From Raffaelea ambrosiae (taxonomy: Eukaryota > Ascomycota > Sordariomycetes > Ophiostomatales > Ophiostomataceae), in the NCBI GenBank assembly GCA_002778195.1, contig PCDI01000002.1, positions 992,001 to 1,056,000 of the forward strand: a stretch of 64,000 nucleotides of DNA, written 5' to 3'. The notes under the pieces were generated by a model. That model had not been told where the DNA came from, ran no database searches, and was given only the letters and a program-made list of their open reading frames with translations. Shown in pieces: positions 46,522 to 56,275 of the stretch (the stretch's first letter is position 1; the number at the start of each line of letters is the position of its first letter). A program made the translations under genes and the position numbers.

Positions 46522-48073
46522 GGTGAAGAGGAGGACCGCGGCGGGTCGCGGACGGGACGTGGGTGGTTGTTGTTGTTGTTGTTGTAGTTGTTGTTGTAGT
46601 AGTTGTTTTTATTGTTGGCAGGCTCGTGTCGGAGCTGGCGAACGGGATGGATAAATGGTCGTCAATGGTGGCGCCCGTTCGGCGTGTCTGTCTGCGCGGA
46701 CGATGTGCTCACGGGACGGTGGCGGGTGGCACAGCCGAGAAAGCGGGTGGCAGTGCTGGCGCCAAGGCGGAGAGGTCGGGTGTAGCTCCGGGGCCGGGGG
46801 ATGCGCGGCTGACACCCCAATCAATCGACTCGGTCCGGGGCCGGCAGCGCCTGCGATGCATTCAGAATCGGTGGAACGGCAAGAGGACGAGAGCACCTAG
46901 AGTCTAGGCGAAAGCTTTTCGAGGGACGAAGCAACGGATGCCAGGGTCTGGGCAAAGCTTGGGCGGGATGAATCAGGTGCCAATGTCTGGGCAGAAATGG
47001 CAAATTGGTCAAATGCACGACGGAAAAGAATTAAGAAAAAAAGGTATAAAACAAAGTTCGCACGACAGGCGAAAAATTAAAACCAGCGTTTGGTGGACGC
47101 AAAAATGATAGCTGGCCAGCGTCGTTAGAGAATCATGGTGACGTAATGGGGCACGTTGGGGGAAGCCGCGACGGGTGACGGCAGACAGCGAGCACGTCCA
47201 GGAAAGGAAGGAGCGATGCAGCAGAAACAGAAGGGAGCAGCACGAGAGAAGGATCCCAAGAAGGCAGTGATGGGAAACCGGGGAACCAAATAGTCGACGC
47301 TGGGGAAGGAGGACCAGGACGGACACAAACGAGACAAAACAATAAAAATAAAAATAAAAATAAACATGAAAAAAAAATTAGGAAAAAAAATTACTAGGAA
47401 GCGAGCAGCACACAGATTGGCTCGGCCGGGGGGTGTGTTGGGAAGCTGGCGCTAGCAAACGGCCTGACAGGGATGGCACACCTGTCGGCCGCCACATACT
47501 TTGCACTATGTAGTTCCTAGGCAATACGTCTCTAATAGTAGTTCCTCTCATATTTCTCCTTGCGGCAGCCGAGTCAGCGCTTGCAGGATGCGCAGGCGAC
47601 GCTACATCGTACTTTGCCTGGGGCAGAGGCGAATAAGAGGCGCCGTGGCGAGCAATTTGGGCAGCTGGCGCATAGCGTAACGTGCGTGCAGCGGGCCACG
47701 AGTCCCGTCTTAGTCTCCTTACCTGGTACGAACACTCAAGCCCACTCACACGACCACCCACAATACCTTCCCACCGCTTCCCACCATCCCCCCTATCTCT
47801 CGCTCCGTCTTGGCCTCCCTGCCTCAACGATAGCACTAGCTGCTCCCCAGTCCTTTGGCTTACTGGATGCGCGTATCTTTGCGGAGATTGGATCCTGCGT
47901 CGTTTAACTACCCCAACCTGGCAAGCCACTCGCAGACTTCTCGTGGTAAGCACACAGGCGAGAATTGGGAATGCCCTGAGAAGCTCGGATCCGAGGTAGA
48001 TTCCTATTTAAACAGACACCCTGGAAGCACACAAAAAGCAGATGAGAGACTGGCGACACAATCCGGGATACTC

Positions 48074-48117
48074 GCCAGATTTGTGCCAGATTTGTGCCAG
48101 ATTTGTGCCAGATTTGT
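48074..48117. repeat. GCCAGATTTGT 11-nt tandem array
   Basis: Four perfect copies stand in tandem. The unit is not a multiple of three and lies in non-coding DNA. Confidence 0.9.
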
Positions 48118-49457
48118 GCCGGGGCACGAGAATACCAAAACGATACCAAGACACCTGGAAAAGAGACAGACGCAATCACGAACAAGAACACGCAAGACTA
48201 CCAAGAAACTACCAAGACCGCCCAAGACCATGCAAGACTAATGTCCAAGAATATCCAAGGAAGGACAAGAACAACGAAAACACAGCAGCAAATGATTTAT
48301 CGCGGGCCAAGCAAACAGGGAATCCCAACAGCGCCCAGCCAAGCAGCCAATGGCTCCCTGTTACCTTGGGGCCAAGACGGCCAAGAAGAGGGTGGCAAAT
48401 CTCTCTCCTCTTCCAATTCCTCTTCGTTCCTCATTATTCCTCGCATACACTGGTCCGCCATGGTCTCCTACGGTCTCCCATGGTCCCCCATGCTCGTGAA
48501 TGCTCTGCCGCGTCCCGGCACCAGCTCGTCAGACCCTGCCAGACCCTGTTGTGCTCCTACTCTGGCCCCAGGCCGGCGAGATACGAAAAAAAAAAACTCC
48601 GTCGCAACCAGTGTGATGACTACCGCAGCATGGTTGGCTTGGCGCAGCTGGCCTATCTCCACAGGCGTCCGTGAGCCAGAAAAGTCCCAATCCCGCCGCC
48701 GGATGCCAAGGCCGCCGTCGAGGGTCCTGCTTCCCGTCCATCGTCCATCGGTCGTCATCGGCAGATGCCAACAGCAACCCACCCACCCCCTCCCTTGCAA
48801 GTCTATCTAGGTCGTAACTAACATGCAATCTCTTTTTCCCTCAGTTGCACTGGGACGCACAGGATTGTGCGGGCGCAGTCTGGATGCGTCTACGCCCAGC
48901 AGGGGAGGTGGTTCGTCATGCCAGACTCTTGCTTCTTTGGGAAATTTTTGCCAGTGTTTGGTGATTGTGTCGCGACATTTTTCTCATCTCCCAATTAATT
49001 CCGACATTCAATTAGAGTAGATGGTGGATAATCACGGGACTCGGAGCCTCAATTGCGCCCTGCACGCCTCATGATACACCCCCCTCACAGGAGGCCGTTG
49101 CGAGCCACAACGCCGTTGGATCACAAGCAAGCTCTGTGCTTCAAACACCTGGCTACATAGCCATATGCATCTGACCGGCTCGTTCTCCCTGTTCCCCCTC
49201 TTTTCCACCCTCCCTCGTGGCATTGGCCAATCGCCTGCGCCAGAACGTAATTTCTCCAGCCTTACTGCGCCCAGATGCAACATGAAACAGTGTAAACAAC
49301 CATAAACACCAGACGCAGCAAAAGAAGGCAGAGGACCAAACAAAACAGACGCAACGCAAAGCAAACGTGCCCACCACTCAATACCTTTCCCACTGCGACA
49401 GCGTGTGCCAACAACTGACACAGTAAGAAGAAATGCGTATCCACATAAACGTCCCGT

Positions 49458-49476
49458 CACGTGATAAATGCACGTG
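49458..49476. promoter_or_regulatory. Paired CACGTG boxes upstream of pif1
   Basis: CACGTG at 49458-49463 (within GTCACGTGA) and again at 49471-49476, 7 nt apart, lie 130-148 nt before the preferred start. The second abuts an in-frame ATG at 49468, arguing that this ATG belongs to promoter or leader DNA. Confidence 0.45.
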
Positions 49477-49605
49477 GTGGCCCGCGCATGGTGGGGCCAG
49501 GGTGAAAGACGCGACGCGGTGCTGGATTTGTTTCCTGTTGTCTGCAACCCTCTGACAACGACGCCTGCTCAACCCAGCCAGCCGCCCAGTCCATTGACCT
49601 TCTGC

Positions 49606-52521
49606 ATGTCGGCGGGCGCGTCGAGAACCCTCCCTCTCCGACTTGCAGCAGCAACACGCCGGACTGTCGTTGCTCCTGTCACCGCCTCGTCTTTCCGACG
49701 GCCGCTTCCTTTTTACTTTTCGTCTTCTTCGCATTCCGGGGAAATGTTCGCCAGGGTTAACAAAGAGTACGAGGCCCGCAAGTTCGCGGAGGCCGCCGCG
49801 GCTAAGCCGTCAGCACCGCCGGCCAAGTCGGCCCTGGAGAAGCAGCTCTTCCCGTCCAGCAGCCCGCAGGAACCGAGCATGGCCGGCTTCTTCAAGAAGT
49901 CGTCTTTCACGAACCCGCCATCGCCGCCGAAGACGGCCTCGACCTTCCGGCGATGGCCATCCGGCAACTCGGCAGCTTCGGTCCAAGCTAGACCGCTCGG
50001 GTCTCGCTCTCCCAACGTCGGGCGTGCTCCGTTCCAGGAGTCTCGGGCTGCCAGCACCAACAGCGTCGCGACTCTCTGCAGTAACAAGGCGGATTCGTTC
50101 TCGGATAGCACTCTCGTGGCCGACCAGCAACAACCAACAGCACCTTCTGGTGGCCTTGGTGCCACACAATCGGGCGTCGACAGCACACCGTTTGGCTTCG
50201 TCATCGATCCGGACGACTTCTCGGACGACGAGAATCTGGACCTGGACTTCCAGGCTCCTCTTCCCCTGCCACCACGGGCACCTGCGCCCAAGCCAGCAAC
50301 AGTGGCCGAAAGCAGCAAAGAGAGTAGCAAGGAGAACAAAGCCGTAGACGAAAGCTTCCAGCCCAGTGCAAGCCTGGACTCTGCCTGTTCGTGGCCGCCG
50401 TCGTCTCCGTCCCACCATCTACCCCCCGTCCAACGGCCAAGCAACAATCGCGTTCCGTCCGTGAAGCGAGAGCACGCAGAGGCCGCATCCGCACCATCAC
50501 CGCTGCCAGCAGCCAAAAAGCGGACCTTGCCCAAGCACTGGTCGAAGGCGGCCGAAGAAGAGGCTGCATCCGCGTCTTCGTCGATGCCCGGGCCCTCGGC
50601 CACACCTGCTGCCAAGCCCAGAGGAGACATGCTGTGGGATCCCACCGCCAGTGCCGTCAAGGCGCAGAAGAAGCAGTTGAAAGACCAGCTGAAAAAGCCG
50701 ACACCCTCTGACAGCGGCTCTGGCAGCCGTGGGAGCGAGGCCCTGGCCGAGCAGACGAGTCATGAGGCACCTGCACCAGCCACCAAGCCAAAGCCGCCAG
50801 GTCCTGTGACTTTGAGTGCCGAGCAGCAGCAGGTGAAGAATCTAGTGTGCATCAAGAACGCCAGCGTGTTTTTCACTGGTCCGGCCGGAACAGGAAAGTC
50901 GGTGCTGATGCGGTCTATTATCCGCGATCTTCAACGAAAATATGCACGAGACCCAGAGAAGCTCGGTGTGACCGCCTCCACGGGCCTAGCAGCCTGCAAC
51001 ATTGGAGGCATGACACTGCACAGTTTTGCCGGTATTGGCCTGGGCAAGGAGGATGCTCAGACCCTGGTCAAGAAGATTCGGCGGAACCCCAAGGCCAAAG
51101 GCCGGTGGTTGAAGACAAAGACATTGGTGATTGACGAAGTCTCCATGGTCGACGGTGAGCTTTTCGACAAGCTGTCTCAGATTGGCCGCACGATCCGGAA
51201 CAACGGCCGACCCTGGGGCGGTATTCAGCTTGTCCTGACGGGCGATTTCTTCCAGCTGCCACCAGTGCCGGACCGGGAAAAGCGAGACGTCAAGTTCGCT
51301 TTTGAGGCAAACACCTGGAACACGTCGATTGACCACACGATTGGTCTGACCGAGGTGTTCCGTCAAAAGGACCAAGGTTCGTGGCGCAGACACTGCTCAA
51401 ACACCGCTGCATTTTGATCCACGTTCTGTTCCTTTCGCACGGGGCATACTGACTTTTTCTCTCTATAGAATTTGCCGAGATGCTGAACGAAATGCGACTC
51501 GGCCGGATCAGCGACGAAACCGTCAAGATCTTCAAGTCGCTAGCGAGACCCTTGCAGTTCGACGACGGCCTCGAAGTCACGGAATTGTACGTGTCTGTTT
51601 TTTTTTTCTATTTTGCAAGTTGTATTCGTTGCGTGCAAGTCCAGCTAGCTAACTCTTGTCAAAAGGTTCCCGACGAGAAACGAAGTCGACAGCTCCAATG
51701 AGCGGCGGCTTCGGGCTTTGTCAGGCAAGCCGTTCCGCTACGACGCGTTCGACACAGGCCACCCTGAAGTGCGGGACAAGCTTCTGCAGAACATGATGGC
51801 GCCCAAGTCTCTGACATTGCGCAAGGGCGCACAGGTGATGCTGATCAAGAACATGGACGAGACGCTCGTCAACGGCTCGCTGGGCACGGTGGTCAAGTTC
51901 ATGACGGAGCGAGAATACGAGAGCGCGGGCGGCGAGTACATGGACGTGATGGATGCAGACGCGAAGAAGCGGGCCAAGCTGTTTACCAAGTTCCTCGACA
52001 GCGCTGACGGCGGGAGCGGCCTCGAGGCCTACCCGTATGTGCAGTTCCACGCTGTTGACGGCTCGACGCGCGGCATTCTCGTGCGGCAGGAGGAGTGGAA
52101 GGTGGAGCTGCCGACGGGCGAAGTGCAGGCCTCGCGCAAGCAGCTGCCCTTGATCCTCGCTTGGGCGCTGTCCATCCACAAGGCCCAGGGCCAGACGCTG
52201 GAACGCGTCAAGGTGGATCTGGGCAAGGTATTCGAGAAGGGCCAGGCATACGTGGCGCTGAGCCGTGCCACGACCAAGCACGGCCTGCAGGTGCTGCGGT
52301 TTGAGAAGCACAAGGTCATGGCTCACCCACGCGTGGTCGGGTTCTACCAAAAGCTGTACAGCGCCGAGAGCGCGCTGAAGACGAAGGGCGGCTCGTCGAT
52401 CCTGGCCTTTGCGCGTAGCACCGAGCAGGAAATCGACACGCCGGGCAACTCGTTTGCGCGGAAGCCGGGGAAGAGCGTCAAGCAACAGTCGAAGATCACG
52501 GCCAGAACGGCCTTTGGTTAA
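49606..52521 (+). CDS. pif1: Pif1-family 5'-3' DNA helicase with mitochondrial presequence
   Basis: Exons 49606-51376, 51469-51586 and 51666-52521 give 914 aa. From M49606, 46 residues rich in Arg/Ser/Ala and free of acidic residues until the last position (SRTLPLRLAAATRRTVV...) form a mitochondrial targeting sequence. The following MFARVNKEYEARKF (ATG 49744) resembles the usual fungal Pif1 start and could yield a nuclear form. After a long disordered region come Walker A GPAGTGKS (425-432), TASTGLAACNIGGMTLHSFAG, Walker B VIDEVSMVD (about 508-516), GDFFQLPPV, LTEVFRQKDQEF, and the C-terminal RKQLPLILAWALSIHKAQGQTL with YVALSRATT. Pif1 unwinds G-quadruplexes, limits telomerase and maintains mtDNA. 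An in-frame ATG at 49468 is less likely because it overlaps CACGTG boxes. Confidence 0.93.
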
Positions 52522-53028
52522 GGAGCGAGGAGCAGGAAACGAGGCATCTGAAAAACTGGACGAGGCAACGAGAAAGAGGCAGCATCCAGCGTTCGACCAC
52601 GGGGTTATTTTCTTCTCGTTGTCTCCTTTTGGGCCGCCATATTTGATTTCAGCATAATTCGGAGCTGGGTAGAGAGGTCCATGTACTTTCTAGGCGTTGT
52701 CACACAAGATCATTCTCATTTTAGGAAACAAACGAAGGCATTGCTGTATAACTGCTGGTGGTCGTCGACCAGAGCCAAAATTGTACACTGTGTCCGCACT
52801 GTGTATGTGACTGTGCTAATCGATAAGACCCTGCGGCAGCAGAAAAAAAAAGGGAAAGACCACTGAAAAGCAGGGATGGCAGGCGCACCTCGACATCCAT
52901 CTGTCCATACATCGACCGCCCTCGCCTGCAGCGCCGCATCGCCCCCCCTCGACACACACGCCACGGAACTGCACGCGTCCCAGTGAATTCTGCCCTTGGC
53001 GGCTTATCGGTCCCACGCACACGCAATC
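52522..53028. other. pif1-edc3 intergenic region
   Basis: It holds the short 3' flank of pif1 and the edc3 promoter. An ATG at 52876 opens a 36-codon frame ending at 52986, 42 nt before the edc3 start; it may be an upstream ORF if transcribed. Confidence 0.45.
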
Positions 53029-55601
53029 ATGGCGGACGAGTTCTTGCAGATGGTCGTGGTGGTGCAACTGCGCAGCCCGCCTGGGCGGCTGTATGGAACT
53101 GTCACGGGCGTCGAGGCCGGCGTGGGCTTGACGCTCAGCAACGGTGAGTAGCCAGCCCCTTGTTGGGATGCTCAGCTTTTGTTCAGCCGGTGCAGGTGCT
53201 GGACGTGGGTCTCTGCTCATCTGCTGACCTCTGTTTCCCCCTTCCGCCAGTCTGGTCGATGGAAACCGGGGCGTGGAACCCGTCTGTCATCCTCGACGCA
53301 AACAACATTGCCGAAATCATCGATGCCAGCAAGCATCCGACGGGCCTCCCGACGTATACCGACCCACAGCTACCTGAGGCGTCTTCAGGCACGCCCGCGT
53401 TCTCTGATCCGGCTATCGTCTCGCTCAAACCGCGGCCTGGTGCCGCCGAATCTACTCTGGGACCGACCCGGTCGCCTCTCGGCCAGGTCCGTTCGCAATC
53501 GAACACCGGAGACGAAAGCGTCGACGGCAACCTGCTGGCCCAGTCGATGCTCAGCGTGCACATCCAAGAGCCGTCCCGCAACTCGACGCCAGTGGCTCTG
53601 GCTCCGACAGCGCCCGTGGTGCAGGACGGATATACGCTGCCGGGCAATGGCAGCACGGGCGTGGGCACGAGGGACGGCTTCGATGAAGGCGCCCTGGCGG
53701 CCGATCCCTCGACGGCTCAGCTGGCAGAGAAACCCAGGAACAGGCGGAAGATGAAAAAGCAGCGGGGCGGCAGGAACGCTGGTGCTGGTGCTGGTGCTGG
53801 CGGCAGCGTGCCAAGCGAAGCAGCCGCGGCCGGGCAGCCCCAGCAGGCCGGCAGAGGAAAGGGCTGGCGCGAGACGCCTATGCTGCAGAGCACCGCCTCG
53901 TTCCAGCCGTTCAACTCGCTCAAGAAGGGCGGGCGGCGGCGGCAGCAGCCGAGTCTGGACAACGGATGGGCATCGGAGGACGTCACGGACGTGCAGGAGA
54001 TGGGCGACTTTGACTTTGAGGGCGGGCTCGCGAAATTCGACAAGCGGACGCTCTTTGACCAGATGCGCAAGGAAGACCTTATCGACGACGCCGACCGCCT
54101 GGTGACGCACAACCGGCGACCCAAGCTGGGCACCGCGGGCGGCAAGAACCTGCACTACACGGAAAATGTGCTCGACCTGCCGTCCACGCTGACGGGCCCC
54201 AAGATGCTCACCAAGGAGCCGCAGACCGTGTCCCAGGACTTCTGGAACAGCGAGGCAGACGACGGCGGCGGCGCTGCCGGCTCTGTGGCTGCTGTTGCCG
54301 CACTGCCCTCGGCTGTTCCGGCTGCGGGCACGGCTGGTTCGGTCGGCGGAGGCGAGCGGCTCAGCGGCCGTGAACTGGGCAGCCGGCAGAGCTCGCGCCG
54401 AGGCGAGGCCAAGGCAACAGGCATGAAGAGGTCCCAGTCACGGAAAGCTAGCGGCGCCATGGTCGGCCAGGGGCCGGGCCGGGCCAATTCCATTGTGGTG
54501 AGCAGTCCCGTGTTGTCGCGTTTGGAGGAGGAGAGGTTCCATGAAGATGAAAGAGGTTTCATCGCATGCTACGTCGAGTGTTGCTAACAGCGAAAGGTCT
54601 CCTCTGTGGGCTCCCCCAGTGCGCAGGGCTTCTTCCTGCTGCCGTCCAACCGCCGTATCGACACGGTGTCGGCGCTGCAGATGCTCAACCTCGAGAACAT
54701 TGCCCACAACGAGCTTGGTCTGACGGAGGACATGATGACGGAGAACGCGGGCCGCGGCGTGGCCGAGGTGGCGCTGGAGGCGCTCGCGGACCCGGCGATC
54801 AAGATCCGCACGGGGGTGGCCGACAATGCGAGCCTGTCAGCAGCCAAGCCGCCGCCGACCGTGGTGATCCTGGCGGGCAACAGCAAGTCCGGCACGCGCG
54901 CCGTTGCTGGCGGGCGCCATCTGCGGAACAAGGGCATCAATGTGCTCGTGTGCGTGGTGGGCATCGAGCGCGGCGAGCGCGAGCTGCTCGAGGACTTCCG
55001 GCGGCAGATCAGGCTCTACCGCGCCTTTGGCGGCCGCATCTATAGCAAGGGCGAGCTGTTTGAGTACCTCCGTAAGGCCATGATTCCGACGCTCACCATT
55101 GACACGCCGCGCTCGGCTGTCGCCGCGAAGCCGCCGGCGGTGACCCTCATCGTCGACGCCCTGCTCGGCCTGGCGGTGTCGTTTGACGAGCTGCGCACCG
55201 GCGACCAGGCCTCGGTGTACGAGCTGATCGAGTGGGCCAACCGCAACGAAGCGTTCGTGCTGGCCGTGGACGTGCCGACGGGCATCGACCCGTCCAGTGG
55301 TAAGGCCACGATCATTGATGGGGCCCCGCTCTACGTGCTGCCGCGGTATGTGGTGGCCATGGGGGCCCCGAAGCGCGGTCTGTTGGAGGCGGTGTCGGCC
55401 ACGGATGCCGGCAAGTCGTCGTCGTCCGAGGTGGCTACGGACGACCCTGCCGTGGACTGGCGGCTGTTCGTGGCCGACATTGGCTTTGGCGCGTCGGTGT
55501 GGAAGAAGGCAGGCACGAAGATCCGGCGCGGCATCGACTTTGACGACCAGTGGGTGCTCGAGATGAGGTACCGGGGCGTGGAGGAGGAAGAGTTTGACTA
55601 G
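53029..55601 (+). CDS. edc3: Enhancer of mRNA decapping Edc3
   Basis: Exons 53029-53143, 53251-54497 and 54597-55601 give 788 aa. An N-terminal LSm-like domain (MADEFLQMVVVVQLRSPP, GTVTGVEAGVGLTLSN joined to VWSMETGAWNP) binds Dcp2 motifs. A disordered middle leads to the FDF motif (DFDFEGGLAKFDKRTLFDQMRKED, starting near residue 290), which binds Dhh1-type helicase. The C-terminal YjeF_N Rossmann domain (from about 470: RRIDTVSALQMLNLEN, TVVILAGNSKSG, ALLGLAVSF, VDVPTGIDP) mediates dimerisation. Edc3 scaffolds processing bodies. The second intron uses GTGAGC at 54498 and a CTAACAGCGAAAG acceptor at 54596. Without it the frame stops at once after the FDF half, so two half-genes might be wrongly called. 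Confidence 0.95.
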
Positions 55602-56275
55602 ATGTGAGCTCTTCTCCTCGGCGAAGGGGGCCCGAGTGGAGCTGGACAGGGTTTGTACATGCATTGAATTGGGTGGTTCAGAAAAGCAGTCGTTTTTTGT
55701 GTCTTTTATTTTTGTCTTGTTTGGGCAGTGTTTTGTTTTGTTTTCTTTTCTTTTTCCAGATCCCGTCCCAGGGAGCTAGACTGATGGCATAGCATGGCGT
55801 TATACTCAGAATGGAGGGTTGGTTAGGAGGAGGACATGCCAGGCTGCGACGGCTTCGCAGCGTCTGTGCTATGGGCACCAGTGTATCATATACCAGGAGC
55901 GAAGGGGTACCCTGCGCTTGTAGTCTTTCAATGACAAGGATCTCGATCCGTTTATACATGGCTTCTGCGGTGCTTCTGCATTCCTCGACGCTTTGCCACT
56001 TTGCCAAAGAATAAAGGAAACAGTCGTTTATTGAAGAAATACTGACTAGGTTGGCATGAAAAGCACGTGTTTGCTATCTGTCTGGCTGGAGAGCCGAGTC
56101 TCCTGGAAGAGAGCAAAAGCAGGGGATATAAGTGGACTAAAGGAAAGGCGTTATTGGGTACTAGAGAGCCAAAGGAATCCAAAAACAGTCGAAAAATAGA
56201 AGGATCAATCACTGAATCAACAGAAATCCAGAGTCAAAACATCCACCCAGTCAAAACCAGCCAAGCCGCTCCTGT
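55602..56275. other. Convergent intergenic region between edc3 and the HAM1-like gene
   Basis: T-rich 3' flanks; one CACGTG at 56064-56069 lies between two 3' ends, where promoter function is unlikely. No gene seen. Confidence 0.6.

Larger units (their letters stand above)
46522..49605. other. Divergent intergenic region between nha1 and pif1
   Basis: It contains a (TGT)n tract near 46566-46612, an (AATAAA)n-like hexamer tract at about 47340-47366, an 11-nt tandem array at 48074-48117, a palindromic ATTGGCCAAT at 49222-49231 and two CACGTG boxes at 49458-49476 before pif1. Open frames around 48040-48800 have no recognisable similarity and biased repeats, so I do not call them genes. Confidence 0.5.

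Noticed and set aside
45358..46587. 409-codon plus-strand frame opposite nha1
   Set aside because: Antisense shadow of the antiporter membrane domain.
1600..47515. Dispersed ACTATGTAGT-like palindromes (near 1609, 3796, 6005, 47505)
   Set aside because: Too short and too few to call a repeat family by eye; may be chance.
48040..48810. Overlapping open frames of 200-240 codons on plus
   Set aside because: No recognisable domain, they contain an 11-nt tandem array out of register with codons, and overlapping frames are equally open. Treated as non-coding.
49468..49605. Longer Pif1 starting at ATG 49468
   Set aside because: The 46 extra codons run through promoter-like CACGTG boxes and give an odd Trp/Pro/Thr-rich sequence ahead of a good presequence start at 49606. 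It cannot be fully excluded.
54498..54596. Edc3 as two separate genes (LSm/FDF half and YjeF half)
   Set aside because: A 99-nt intron with proper donor, branch point and acceptor joins both halves in phase, and fungal Edc3 has this domain order.
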